Counted from the first letter of the stretch, positions 52,424 to 61,714 are shown. The stretch: 64,000 nucleotides of DNA from Asticcacaulis sp. EMRT-3 (GCF_030027245.1 NZ_JASERT010000001.1:124001-188000), one strand, 5' to 3'. Numbers and translations: made by a program. Notes: generated from the letters alone by a model not told the origin.

Positions 52424-53524
52424 ATGAATGTGGTGGCTTCCCCTGTGCCTGCGGGCCTGACGCTCAGCGAAATAACGACGCAGGCGGCGTGGCGTGGCGA
52501 TCAACTCGTCCAGTCGGATAGCTGGGTCTATCTTTTGTCTGACGCGCAGATTGCCGAACTGGAAGCGCTGGGAACACGTTTCGTGGAAGCCGATCCCGAC
52601 CTGCGCTTTGTGCAAAAGGAAGACTACCCGCTTGTCGCCTGCGCCGAGGCTGTCAAAGCGTGGGGCCGGGATGTCGATTCCGGACGTGGCTTCGTGCTGG
52701 TGCGGGGCCTGCGCACCCACCTCTATTCCGACGCCCTGTCCGCCGCCATCTACTATATTCTTGGCATGCACATTGGCGACCCGATCCGCCAGAACGAGAT
52801 GGGTGATCTGGTCGATTCGGTCTATGCCACCTCCGACAAGACGATGGATGACCCGACGGCCAAGTCGTCGAAGGTGCGTGACAATCTGGTCTATCACTCA
52901 GATTCGTCGGATATCGTGTCGCTGATGTGTCTGCGTCCTGCCAAATCCGGTGGCGCTTCGTGTCTGGTGTCCGGGGCCGAAATCTATAACGAAATCCTGC
53001 GTCGCCGCCCCGATCTGGCCCCCCTGCTGTTCGAGCCCTATCATTTTGACTGGAAGCGCCAGGATGCCAACGCACCCGCCAATACCTACACATCGCCGAT
53101 CATCAATATGACCGACGGCGTGTTCAGCATGTATGCCGGTTCCCTATATATTCTGACCGCGCAGGACTATCCCGAAGTGCCCCGCCTGACTGAAGCGCAG
53201 ATCGAGGTGCTGAAGCTTTTCGACGATATTGCCTATGAGCCGGGCATGGCGATCGAGATGGATTTCCGCCCCGGTGACATTCAGTGGCTGTCCAACTACG
53301 CCGCCCTGCACGCGCGCATCATCTATGAGGATTACCCCGAACCCCAGCGCCGCCGCCATCTGTTGCGCCTGTGGCTGAGCCGTCAGGGTGATCGTCCGGT
53401 TATTTCCGGTTTTGGCAAGAATGGCGTCGTTCAGGTGCGTGACAAGCCCCGTCCAGGCCAGACCGAAGACAATCTCGGCAATTTCCGTATATCGGTGGCC
53501 GCTGTGCCGCGCCTGATAAGCTGA
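52424..53524 (+). CDS. TauD/TfdA-family Fe(II)/2-oxoglutarate-type dioxygenase
   Basis: A 366-residue non-haem iron enzyme. The facial-triad ligands are His158 and Asp160 in LVYHSDSSD and the distal His296 in NYAALHARIIYED. The 2-oxoglutarate-binding arginine is probably in RRRHLLRLWLS. Such enzymes hydroxylate an unactivated carbon, often next to a heteroatom, and so trigger cleavage of C-N, C-S or C-O bonds. ATG at 52424 is preferred over 52388. It follows the BASS gene by 161 bases on the same strand and probably belongs to the same catabolic region. Confidence 0.87.
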   Translation: MNVVASPVPAGLTLSEITTQAAWRGDQLVQSDSWVYLLSDAQIAELEALGTRFVEADPDLRFVQKEDYPLVACAEAVKAWGRDVDSGRGFVLVRGLRTHLYSDALSAAIYYILGMHIGDPIRQNEMGDLVDSVYATSDKTMDDPTAKSSKVRDNLVYHSDSSDIVSLMCLRPAKSGGASCLVSGAEIYNEILRRRPDLAPLLFEPYHFDWKRQDANAPANTYTSPIINMTDGVFSMYAGSLYILTAQDYPEVPRLTEAQIEVLKLFDDIAYEPGMAIEMDFRPGDIQWLSNYAALHARIIYEDYPEPQRRRHLLRLWLSRQGDRPVISGFGKNGVVQVRDKPRPGQTEDNLGNFRISVAAVPRLIS

Positions 53525-53544
53525 TCGCGGCTTAGGCAAATGCT

Positions 53545-53656
53545 AGAGCAACGAGCGTTTCATTTGACTTACAAATTGAATGCGAGATGCGGAAAAACGT
53601 AAAATATAGAGCGGGTTGCATGCCTTTGACCGATTCAATCAGAATGCAAACCACCT
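53545..53656 (-). repeat. 113-bp CTAG-bounded intergenic repeat, copy 3
   Basis: Same unit, with a slightly degenerate end (CCACCT in place of CCGCTCT). Its hairpin end again abuts the neighbouring gene's 3' end: the antiporter stop TAG (53655-53657) spans the boundary. It marks the right edge of the catabolic region. Confidence 0.85.
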
Positions 53657-55283
53657 AGTTGAGCGTTTGCAGGCGCGTTTCCAGAAGATCCACGTCTTTT
53701 ACAAGGCCACGCACCACATCATCGGGCAGATTGCCCGACCAGTCCTGCTGGAGATAGGCATTGCGTTCGGCGTGCAGAGCCGCCTCCCAGACTGCTTTTT
53801 CGACAGTCTCCAGATGGATGAGATGCTCACGAGAATGGCTGCTATTATGGGCGTTGAGCCGATCCGTATAGAAGCGGATCGCCCTGTCGCCAGCCTGGGC
53901 ATAGATCTCAGCCTCATTGGCGCTTACGCCGCTACTGAGGGCTTCGATGGCCTGGATCGCGGCGCTGGCGGCCGTACGTTTCGCGTCCTCTATGCGTGCC
54001 TTCAGGCTCTCATCCTCGGGCTGAGGCAGGCCAGACAGAAGCCAGGGCAAAAGGATGGTCGCGGTCAACAGGGAGGTGATGATTACACCAGCCGCCAGAA
54101 AGATGACGAGATTGCGCACCGGAAAGGGATTGCCGTCATTCAGATACAGCGGAATGGTCAGGACACCGGCGAGCGTAAGCGCGCCGCGCACACCAGCGAC
54201 CGAGGTGATGGCGATCAGACGCCAGTTACTGCGTAAGGCATGGGTTTCGGAACGGCCACGACGTGAAAAATTTATCTGGAACGACAGCCAGACCCAAAAG
54301 AAGCGCAGCGCCGCCAAAACAACATTGATCGCCAGGATGTAAAACAGCATCCAGATCGGATCATGATGACCGGTGACAACGACCACGTGTTCGGCACGCG
54401 CCGCGATGGATGGAAACTGTTCACCCAGCAGAACGAAAATGATGCCGTTGGTGGCAAAGGCGATCATATCCCAGACAGCGGCCCGCTGAATGCGGGTTTC
54501 AGGCAGGGCGGCGCCCTTCTGTTCGGCATAGCTCATGGTGATACCGGCGGCGACGGCCGCCAGAATACCCGAGCAATGCAGGTATTCGGCCAGCATATAG
54601 GCGCCAAATGGGATGAGCAGGCTCACCAGTATCTGCGAGCCGGGCTCATCCCCCAGATACCGGGTGAGCAGGTTCTTGATCTTGTTCGCCAGCCAGGCCA
54701 CGGCGACACCGCACGCGATACCGGCCAGGGCCAGCCAAAGAAAGAGCAGGCCGGCATGGACGAGACTGAAGGTGCCGGTCAGGGCGACAGCGACGGCCAG
54801 ACGCAGGCACACAAGACCGGACGCATCGTTCAGCAGGGATTCGCCCTCCAATATGTGCCTCAGCCGTTCAGGCATGGGTATGCGCGTGGTGATCGACGAC
54901 AAGGCCACGGGATCTGTGGGTGACAGCACCGCCGCCAGCGCAAAAGCGATGGTCAGCGGCATTTCCGGGATCAGGAGATGGATAATCAGGCCGCCGCCCA
55001 GCACGGTGAAGACCACCAGTCCGACCGAGAGCTGTAAAATGGGCCGCCAGTCCCTGAACAGGCCGGTCTTGGGTATGCGCCAGCCCTCGAGAAACAGGAG
55101 CGGCGGCAAAAACAACAGAAAAAAGATGTCGGGCTCCAGATCAACCGTATGGCCCGTCACCCACACGATCAGGGCGCCAAGGCCGATCTGCACCAGGGGA
55201 ATCGGTAATCGCGTTGCCCGCGCCAGCCAGGTGCTGATCACGATGGCCAGCAAGAAAGCCAGAGATAGAAGGATATTGTCCAT
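53655..55283 (-). CDS. Na+/H+ antiporter, CPA1 (NhaP-like) family
   Basis: A 542-residue inner-membrane exchanger with about twelve hydrophobic helices and a cytosolic C-terminal domain (about 420-542). Family motifs are FLLFLPPLLFLEGWRIP, AAVLSPTDPVALSSI (transport-site region) and LEGESLLNDASGLVCL with the essential Asn-Asp pair. It exports Na+ or K+ in exchange for protons and supports pH and salt homeostasis. If the BASS carrier couples to sodium, this gene could recycle it, but that link is speculative. The stop codon is formed with the adjoining 113-bp repeat. Two tandem repeat copies lie upstream. Confidence 0.9.
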   Translation of the reverse strand: MDNILLSLAFLLAIVISTWLARATRLPIPLVQIGLGALIVWVTGHTVDLEPDIFFLLFLPPLLFLEGWRIPKTGLFRDWRPILQLSVGLVVFTVLGGGLIIHLLIPEMPLTIAFALAAVLSPTDPVALSSITTRIPMPERLRHILEGESLLNDASGLVCLRLAVAVALTGTFSLVHAGLLFLWLALAGIACGVAVAWLANKIKNLLTRYLGDEPGSQILVSLLIPFGAYMLAEYLHCSGILAAVAAGITMSYAEQKGAALPETRIQRAAVWDMIAFATNGIIFVLLGEQFPSIAARAEHVVVVTGHHDPIWMLFYILAINVVLAALRFFWVWLSFQINFSRRGRSETHALRSNWRLIAITSVAGVRGALTLAGVLTIPLYLNDGNPFPVRNLVIFLAAGVIITSLLTATILLPWLLSGLPQPEDESLKARIEDAKRTAASAAIQAIEALSSGVSANEAEIYAQAGDRAIRFYTDRLNAHNSSHSREHLIHLETVEKAVWEAALHAERNAYLQQDWSGNLPDDVVRGLVKDVDLLETRLQTLN

Positions 55284-55355
55284 CGCTGTGCGAGACTTTC
55301 AAAAAGGAAATCAGTTGATTGCGGCGCGTATCCACAAGGTTTTGCAGGAGCGGTT

Positions 55356-55468
55356 AGAGCGGTTTGCATTCTGATTGAATCGGTCAAAGGAATGCAAACC
55401 GCTCTACATTTTACATTTTTCCGCATCTCGCATTCAATTTGTAAGTCAAATTAAACGCTCGTTGCTCT
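55356..55468 (+). repeat. 113-bp CTAG-bounded intergenic repeat, copy 4 (tandem)
   Basis: A full unit immediately followed by copy 5. It differs from copy 5 at a few positions (for example GGAATGC instead of GGCATGC). It is not adjacent to the end of a gene, unlike copies 1 to 3. Confidence 0.9.
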
Positions 55469-55581
55469 AGAGCGGTTTGCATTCTGATTGAATCGGTCAA
55501 AGGCATGCAACCCGCTCTACATTTTACGTTTTTCCGCATCTCGCATTCAATTTGTAAGTCAAATTAAACGCTCGTTGCTCT
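55469..55581 (+). repeat. 113-bp CTAG-bounded intergenic repeat, copy 5 (tandem)
   Basis: A second full unit joined to copy 4 at TCTAGAGC without any spacer base, and followed by AGAGCC, a possible start of another unit. The perfect junction defines the unit as 113 bp from AGAGC to GCTCT. Confidence 0.9.
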
Positions 55582-55700
55582 AGAGCCTCTCTTCGCCGAA
55601 ATTATGACAGGGCCCATCCTATGGGCGCAGGGCACGGTAGATTCAGAGATCAATCTGCTCCTTCATTGCCCACGCATCATCTCTTGAGACACAGAGAAGA

Positions 55701-56084
55701 TCAACCCGCCTTGATCCGCCGTTGCGCGACCTCCGCCGTATCTTCAGGGCGGGTGTTGAAGGCAATGGCGGCAGTCGGCGCACCCTGATGTACAGCATTC
55801 ACAACGGATTCGAACAGTAACAAACTCTTCGGTGGCAACCTCAGGCCTCCGCCTATGATCACGCAGTCATAGGTCGTCGTGGCGAGTTGTGCGGTCAACA
55901 TCGCCATTCCGGCATCGTCGGGTGAGATCATGCAAATGTCACCTTGCCAGCCCTTTTCCGCGATTCTCGTGGCCGCAAGGTCGATCCCGGCCTGAATTTT
56001 TTCGGCATTGAAGCCCGGCGGAAGCGCGGGATCGGAAAAATCGACAGTTTCAGGCTTTTGGCCGACAAACAGTACCTTGGTCAT
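55701..56084 (-). CDS. Conserved hypothetical protein (127 residues)
   Basis: A small cytoplasmic alpha/beta protein with no recognised family name. It starts MTKVLFVGQKPETVDFSDP and has a Rossmann-like alternation: VLFVG strand, a helix with AGIDLAATRIAEKG, GDICMISPDD, TTYDCVIIGGGLRLP. The glycine-rich VIIGGGLRLP and the strand order suggest a nucleotide- or phosphate-binding fold, or a receiver-like fold, but no catalytic motif is evident. AAAGGA sits upstream of the ATG. It stands alone between repeat DNA and the large hybrid kinase gene. Function unknown. Confidence 0.7.
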   Translation of the reverse strand: MTKVLFVGQKPETVDFSDPALPPGFNAEKIQAGIDLAATRIAEKGWQGDICMISPDDAGMAMLTAQLATTTYDCVIIGGGLRLPPKSLLLFESVVNAVHQGAPTAAIAFNTRPEDTAEVAQRRIKAG

Positions 56085-56288
56085 CGTGAGTGTCCTTTAT
56101 TGGGGTATCGAAGCCGCGGCAAACGCCCAAACCATAAGTGTAGCTTGAGACCCGCCTAGTTTAAGCATCTTGCTCCTACTTTGCCCCATCCTTTGATCAG
56201 CTTGGTAGGAGACAATCGAAATCTCAACGACCGCTTTCGGGCGCGGTAGCTGTACGATTCGACAATGACCGCATTGGGCGCAACGCCG

Positions 56289-59200
56289 TCATTCAGCAGG
56301 GAGCCGGTCTAACAATGATCCGCTTATTAAATCAGTAAAAGCGCTTGCGGGCATGGGCCTGCCAAACAGGTAGCCCTGCAGCGCGTGCACGCCGCAGGCT
56401 TTCAGGTAGCGGTGCTGGCTTTCCGTCTCTATGCCCTCGGCCACGACCGTCATTCCGAAGGCCCGGCCGATGCCGGTGACGGCTTGAATGATCGCCAGAG
56501 CTTCCAGCGCCGAATGGCGTTCGCCGTCCAGTGCCGCCACGAATTCGCGGTCAATCTTGATCTTATCGAAGGCGAAGCGATGCAGCGAGGTAAGCGACGA
56601 ATAGCCCACACCGAAATCATCAAGCGCCAGCTTCAGACCCAGCCCATGCAAATCCTTGAAGAGTTCGCGGATGCGCTCGGGTTCACCCATGAAAGCGGTC
56701 TCCGTGACTTCCAACACCAGTCTGGCCGGATCAAAGCCCGTTTCCGTCAGGGTCTTGCGCACCTGTTCTGTGAAGTCGACCTGACCAAGCTCCTTAGCGG
56801 ACACATTGACTGCCACCGGAATATCCGACCATTGGCGGGCGTCCTGCATGACCCGGCGACGGGCGAAGGTGCCGATTCGGTAGACGAGATCGGTCTTTTC
56901 GGCCAGCGTAATGAAAATATCCGGTCCGACAGGAGGCAGCGCCCCACGGTTCCAGCGCATCAGGGCTTCCGCGGAGACGATTTTCGTGCCAGTGCGGTCA
57001 AAGATCGGCTGATACCACATTTCGAGCTTACCCGCATCGAGGTCTGCTTCCAGCGCCGCCAGCATCTCTTTTTCGGGGTCACTGGCAAGGGTTGCCGAGG
57101 GCGTTTCCAGCGCCTGTCCCAGAAGTTCGTCAAGCTCCGCAAGCGTGCGCTGCAACCGCGCCTCCAGAAGCGTGATTTCGTCGATGCCGACCCACCTGGC
57201 GTCGCTGCGGATCGCCCTTTCAATATCATCGGCTAGAGCGGCCACCGCCTTTGCGCCCAGATTGAGGCTCATCGATTTCAGCGCGTGGGCGGCCATGGCG
57301 GTCCGTTCGCCATCACCTTCGCGGTGAGCGTTGCGCAACTGATCGAGGGCAACAGGCCCGTGTTGCTTATAAAGCCCGATGACGCGCTGGACGAAGGCGC
57401 CGCGATCCTTGTTCAGCCCGTCGATCATGGGACGGATCAGCGTCATGTCGAACAGTTCGTCGATATCGCCGATGACCGGCATAACAGAGGAATCATCGGC
57501 CTCCAGCCTGTTGGCCTCACGCAGGCTTGCGGGCAGATGGGCGTGCAGAATACGTTCGAGATCGGCCAGCCGAAAGGGCTTGTGCAGCACATCATCCATA
57601 CCGGCCTCGCGCCAGGCCTCGGCGGCAGGGCCGACGACATGGGCGGTCAGCGCAACCACTGGCAGACGCGCCTTTGCGTTTGTGCGCTCGTTGTCGCGCA
57701 GCTCGCTCGTGGCGGCAAAGCCGTCCAGCACGGGCATGGAGCCGTCCATCAGCACGAGATCGAAGACCGAGGCCTCGATCAGATCGAGCGCTTCGCGGCC
57801 ATCACGAGCGGTTCGCGCGGCAATGCCAAAGCGCGAGAGGGCTTCCAGGGCCACTTCGCGGTTGACCTCTCCATCATCGACCACCAGCACGCGCGCCTGA
57901 GGGTAGCTTGTGACCACGCCCGCATGCGAACCGGCAGAAGGCGCTGTTAAAGCGTCTCCGCTGGCGGCGCGTTTCAGCAACTGGTCAAGCTCGCCATGAC
58001 GGATGGGGCGGATCAGCACGGCGGAGATATCGCCCTGCGCCAGCAGGTGCTCGGGCGTCTGGTCATCAGCCTCGGCGATCAGCACGATCTGGCCGGTCTG
58101 GACCTCCTGAGGCATCGTATCGGTGAAGATCAGATCGGCCTCGCCTTCGGTCAGTATCATATCGGCGGCCTGCAAACGTCGTGTCAGGGCTTCGCGCAAC
58201 AGGGCGCCTGACAGGTGCAGGCGGGCGCGCAAGTGGCAAGGTGGCGGCGCGGCGGCGGCGGTGCCCGGCGTCATGGGCAGACGGACGTGAAAAACCGTGC
58301 CCTTGCCCTGCTCGCTGGTCACGGCAATGGCCCCGCCCATGGCGTCCACCAGCCGTTTGGCGATCGACAGACCCAGACCCGTGCCGCCAAAGCGCCGTGT
58401 CGTGGTCTGGTCTTCCTGGGTGAAGGCCGAAAAGATCGATGTCAGCTTGTCAGCAGCAATGCCAATGCCCGTATCAGCCACTGTGAGCCGCCAGAAACCC
58501 GCCTTGCGATCCGGCGCTGCCTGCACCAGCACATGACCGCTTTCGGTAAATTTCAGCGCATTGGAGACAAGATTGGAGATAATCTGACCGAGGCGAACGG
58601 GGTCGGCGGGCACGGTGGCGGGCGCGGCGTTGTCGATAAATGCCACCAGTTCGAGGCCCTTGGCGCGGGCGCGCGCCGCAAACAGGGTGACGACATCATC
58701 GATCAGATCGGGCAAGGCGACCGCACAGGTCTCGATCTCCAGCTTACCGGCTTCAATCTTGGAAAAATCGAGAATGTCATTGATCACGGCCAGAAGATTC
58801 CGGCCTGAGCGGGCAATCGTGTCGGCAAAGCGCCGCGCCCGCGCGGGCAGGGATTCGGCGGCCAGCAGTTCGGCCATGACCATCACGCCATTCATCGGTG
58901 TGCGGATTTCGTGACTCATCGTGGCGAGAAACTCAGACTTGGCGGCGTTGGCGCGCATCGCTTCGTCACGCGCCGCCATAAAATCACGCGTGCGGGCCGC
59001 GACCTCGCTTTCCAGCCCCATCATGTGGGCCTCAAGCCGTGCATCGCGCGTCTGGATGGCGTCGAGCATCGCATTAAAGCCTGTAACCAGCCGCCCAACC
59101 TCATCGTCGCTATGCCGGATCACGCGTCTTGAATAATTATGATCGGCGGTGATGGCATCCACCGACATCGCCAGCTCGGCCAGAGGCCTGGTCAGGGCGC

Positions 59201-59753
59201 GCTGCATATTACGGGCGATCATCAGGGCAATGACCAGAGCCGCGGTCGCCATTGCGAACACACCGCCAAGCGCCGTCAACAGATCGCGGATAAAGCCCGT
59301 CGATCTGTGTACCACCACGACCTCACCGATGCGATGGTCGGCCGCCAGAACGGGCGCGCGCACCTCAATGCTGCGGGTCATGATCAGCGCCATCAGACCT
59401 GGCGGACCATGATCGGCATCGGCGATGACATCGCTTTTCAGCCGCGCCCCCGCCCCGGTTTCTGAGAGCAGGGCGCCAGAAGCGTCCTCGATGCGGGCAT
59501 AGACAATCCCCGGTGTGCGGCGAACAGCGCGCAGCGCCGTGAAGGCGTCATGTGGATCGTGCGCTGCAACCGCATCGGACGCCGACGAGGCCAACACATC
59601 GGCCGCCGTCTTCATAACGGTCCAGCGCGCCTGTGCCTGCCTATCTGCCTCGTGAAAACACAACAACCCTGCCACCGGTAAGGTTGACATAAGTACGCTG
59701 CCAAGAACAAGGCGCGTCAGGCGTTGCTGAATTGAGGTTTTGAGCAAAGACAA
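56289..59753 (-). CDS. Hybrid sensor kinase with REC, Hpt and C-terminal EAL domains
   Basis: A 1154-residue membrane protein. Helices near 14-32 and 162-180 enclose a periplasmic sensor, and HAMP follows (about 181-235). The kinase has His281 in ATMSHEIRTPMNGV, DTGIGI and GGTGLGLSIAK. A degenerate receiver (about 510-610, no Asp-containing signature) is followed by a true receiver (ARVLVVDDGEVN, phospho-Asp in LVLMDGSMPVLDG), an Hpt domain (MAAHALKSMSLNLGA), and an EAL domain with EALMRW, NVSAKEL, EVTETAF, DDFGVGYSSL, KIDREF and VAEGIET, all consistent with active c-di-GMP hydrolysis. A full BarA-like relay thus ends in a phosphodiesterase. The TTG start has no clear ribosome site. Confidence 0.88.
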   Translation of the reverse strand: MSLLKTSIQQRLTRLVLGSVLMSTLPVAGLLCFHEADRQAQARWTVMKTAADVLASSASDAVAAHDPHDAFTALRAVRRTPGIVYARIEDASGALLSETGAGARLKSDVIADADHGPPGLMALIMTRSIEVRAPVLAADHRIGEVVVVHRSTGFIRDLLTALGGVFAMATAALVIALMIARNMQRALTRPLAELAMSVDAITADHNYSRRVIRHSDDEVGRLVTGFNAMLDAIQTRDARLEAHMMGLESEVAARTRDFMAARDEAMRANAAKSEFLATMSHEIRTPMNGVMVMAELLAAESLPARARRFADTIARSGRNLLAVINDILDFSKIEAGKLEIETCAVALPDLIDDVVTLFAARARAKGLELVAFIDNAAPATVPADPVRLGQIISNLVSNALKFTESGHVLVQAAPDRKAGFWRLTVADTGIGIAADKLTSIFSAFTQEDQTTTRRFGGTGLGLSIAKRLVDAMGGAIAVTSEQGKGTVFHVRLPMTPGTAAAAPPPCHLRARLHLSGALLREALTRRLQAADMILTEGEADLIFTDTMPQEVQTGQIVLIAEADDQTPEHLLAQGDISAVLIRPIRHGELDQLLKRAASGDALTAPSAGSHAGVVTSYPQARVLVVDDGEVNREVALEALSRFGIAARTARDGREALDLIEASVFDLVLMDGSMPVLDGFAATSELRDNERTNAKARLPVVALTAHVVGPAAEAWREAGMDDVLHKPFRLADLERILHAHLPASLREANRLEADDSSVMPVIGDIDELFDMTLIRPMIDGLNKDRGAFVQRVIGLYKQHGPVALDQLRNAHREGDGERTAMAAHALKSMSLNLGAKAVAALADDIERAIRSDARWVGIDEITLLEARLQRTLAELDELLGQALETPSATLASDPEKEMLAALEADLDAGKLEMWYQPIFDRTGTKIVSAEALMRWNRGALPPVGPDIFITLAEKTDLVYRIGTFARRRVMQDARQWSDIPVAVNVSAKELGQVDFTEQVRKTLTETGFDPARLVLEVTETAFMGEPERIRELFKDLHGLGLKLALDDFGVGYSSLTSLHRFAFDKIKIDREFVAALDGERHSALEALAIIQAVTGIGRAFGMTVVAEGIETESQHRYLKACGVHALQGYLFGRPMPASAFTDLISGSLLDRLPAE

Positions 59754-59849
59754 ATGAAAATAATCATTGTGTTAGATTGATACCTCCAAGCCTAATTAGG
59801 AAATATTAAAATATTGCAGTCATGGTAGCTCAAAAAGAGTTTGAAGCGC

Positions 59850-61073
59850 ATGACGTATCGGGAGACATTTTTCAGGGCGACGCGAGGTAATGTCACGACC
59901 ATCGTGGCCTTAGCCGCTATACCTCTGTTGATGGGCGCGATGGCAGCGCTGGAATTTACCGACATGTCCAATGCTCACGCGCGCTTGCAAGCGGCGGTGG
60001 ACGAAGGCGCCCTGTCGGGGGCGGGGCAACTGGCCGTGGCTACGACGACATCGGGCGACAGCGCGGTTCTCGACAATGCTCAGACCGTGGCGCAACAGAC
60101 TTTGGCTAGCCAGAATACATCCGATACGGCAAGCTTTACGGCTAGTATTGGCGGGAATCGTTCGAGTGTCACGGTGGATGGATATACGCTTTACAAACCC
60201 ATTACGGGTATTCTAGGCGTGCAACCCCGCCGGATAGCGGCCACGGCAACGGCTGAAACCATGCAGCGCACGCCGCTTTGTGTTCTGCAAACCGATAGTT
60301 CGGGCGGAATTGACATCAAACAGACCGGCCAGATTCGCGCCTCCGGCTGCGCCGTTCATGCCAATGCCGATATCCATGTAGCTGATGGCGGTTTGATCAA
60401 GGCCGATCAGGTTCAGGCGGTCGGTAGTATTTCGGGTTCGGTCGATCCGCAAGGGCAGCAGGGCGCATTGCGGATTGATGATCCTTTTGCCAGTTTGGAT
60501 CTGAGCCTTGCCAAAAAACAATGCCAGCTCGGAGGCGGATTGCTGCCCATTCATCTGGGCTCAGGCACCATGGATCTGCCGCCTGGGCTGCATTGTCTGC
60601 CAATTACAGTGCTGGGCAACGGTACCCTGCATCTGGAACCCGGCGATCATTACTTCTTCGCGCCGCTTATCATGTCTGGCAATTCAATCCTGGAAGGTGA
60701 TGATGTCGATCTGATTTTCGGCGGCGTCAATGTTTTCAATTTTTCCCAGAATGCCACGGTCGAACTCAGTGCGCGGCGTTCCGGGCCGTTTGCCGGATTT
60801 CTGATCGCCACCTCACGCGATAATCATGGCGTTTTCACCATTGCTTCGGGTCATGTCAGCAAGCTGCTCGGCACCATCTATATTCCGAATTCGCAGCTTG
60901 TGGTCGATACAGGTGGCAATGTGGCTCAGGACTCGTCGTGGAGCGTCATCGTCGCCAAGGATATTGCCCTGAGGCAAAACCCGGTTCTGGTCATTAACAG
61001 CAACTATGTGGGCTCAGGCGTGCCGGTACCTGCCGGTGTGGGCCCGTCCAAAATGCCGGTTTTATCACGATGA
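59850..61073 (+). CDS. TadE/TadG-like protein with beta-helix-like C-terminal region
   Basis: A 407-residue protein. The N-terminal hydrophobic helix in RATRGNVTTIVALAAIPLLMGAMAALEFTD is typical of the TadG/Flp pilus-assembly family (the RGN start and a Glu/Asp after the helix), followed by HARLQAAVDEGALSGAGQL. The remaining 270 residues form repeated short strands (GIDIKQTGQIRASGCAVHANADIHVADGG, LHLEPGDHYFFAPLIMSGNSILEGDD) like a polymer-forming beta-solenoid rather than the usual von Willebrand domain. No other tad genes are nearby. It overlaps the response-regulator gene by 4 bases (ATGA). Likely located in the envelope; role unclear. Confidence 0.72.
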   Translation: MTYRETFFRATRGNVTTIVALAAIPLLMGAMAALEFTDMSNAHARLQAAVDEGALSGAGQLAVATTTSGDSAVLDNAQTVAQQTLASQNTSDTASFTASIGGNRSSVTVDGYTLYKPITGILGVQPRRIAATATAETMQRTPLCVLQTDSSGGIDIKQTGQIRASGCAVHANADIHVADGGLIKADQVQAVGSISGSVDPQGQQGALRIDDPFASLDLSLAKKQCQLGGGLLPIHLGSGTMDLPPGLHCLPITVLGNGTLHLEPGDHYFFAPLIMSGNSILEGDDVDLIFGGVNVFNFSQNATVELSARRSGPFAGFLIATSRDNHGVFTIASGHVSKLLGTIYIPNSQLVVDTGGNVAQDSSWSVIVAKDIALRQNPVLVINSNYVGSGVPVPAGVGPSKMPVLSR

Positions 61074-61714
61074 ACGGTTCGCACTTCGTCGATATGGATT
61101 CGGCGCGCATTCTTGTCGCGGACGATGATCCGATCCTGCGCGAATTCGCCGCCACTCATCTGGCGACATCAGATGTCGAGGTCGAACTGGCCGAGGACGG
61201 CGAGGCGGCCTGGCAAAGGCTAATGCAGGGCGGGATCGACATTGCGCTGGTCGATCTGGAAATGCCGCGCCTGGATGGGTTTGGCCTGATCGAACGGGTG
61301 CGCTGGCAAGAGAGCTTGAAACACCTGCCGCTCGTCGTGGTCACGGGCCGCGAGGACATGACCGCCATCGACCGGGCTTTCGCGCTGGGGGCCACATCCT
61401 TTGTGGTCAAGCCGCTAAACTGGCGGCTATTGCTGCACGAACTGGCCTATGTGCTGCGGTCCTCGCGTGCCGAGGCTGATGTGCGCGCAGACCTCGAAAA
61501 AGCAAGGCGCGCCTGCGATCTGAAGGATCGCGTTCTGCGGCTTTCGCGTCAGAAAATCATGACGCCGCTCACCACGATTATTGATGCTGCTGAAGCTATT
61601 GAAAAGGCTACTGACAATCCCGCCATCCGCATGGGCCTGACCACCATAGCCGATGCGACCGTCAGGCTTACGCAGGTGCATAACGATATGGCCGAGGCCG
61701 AGAAATTTCTCTAG
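61070..61714 (+). CDS. Response regulator with degenerate DHp-like C-terminal domain
   Basis: A 214-residue protein. Residues 12-130 are a receiver with Asp19 and Asp20, phospho-acceptor Asp62 in IALVDLEMPRLDG, Thr92 and Lys114. From about 150 a helical segment, LSRQKIMTPLTTIIDAAEAIEKA, mimics the histidine-kinase H box (SHELRTPLTAII) but has Arg160 in place of the histidine, and no ATPase domain follows. It may dimerise or bind a partner as a decoy dimerisation domain. Translation is coupled to the TadG-like gene. No DNA-binding domain is present. Confidence 0.82.
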   Translation: MNGSHFVDMDSARILVADDDPILREFAATHLATSDVEVELAEDGEAAWQRLMQGGIDIALVDLEMPRLDGFGLIERVRWQESLKHLPLVVVTGREDMTAIDRAFALGATSFVVKPLNWRLLLHELAYVLRSSRAEADVRADLEKARRACDLKDRVLRLSRQKIMTPLTTIIDAAEAIEKATDNPAIRMGLTTIADATVRLTQVHNDMAEAEKFL

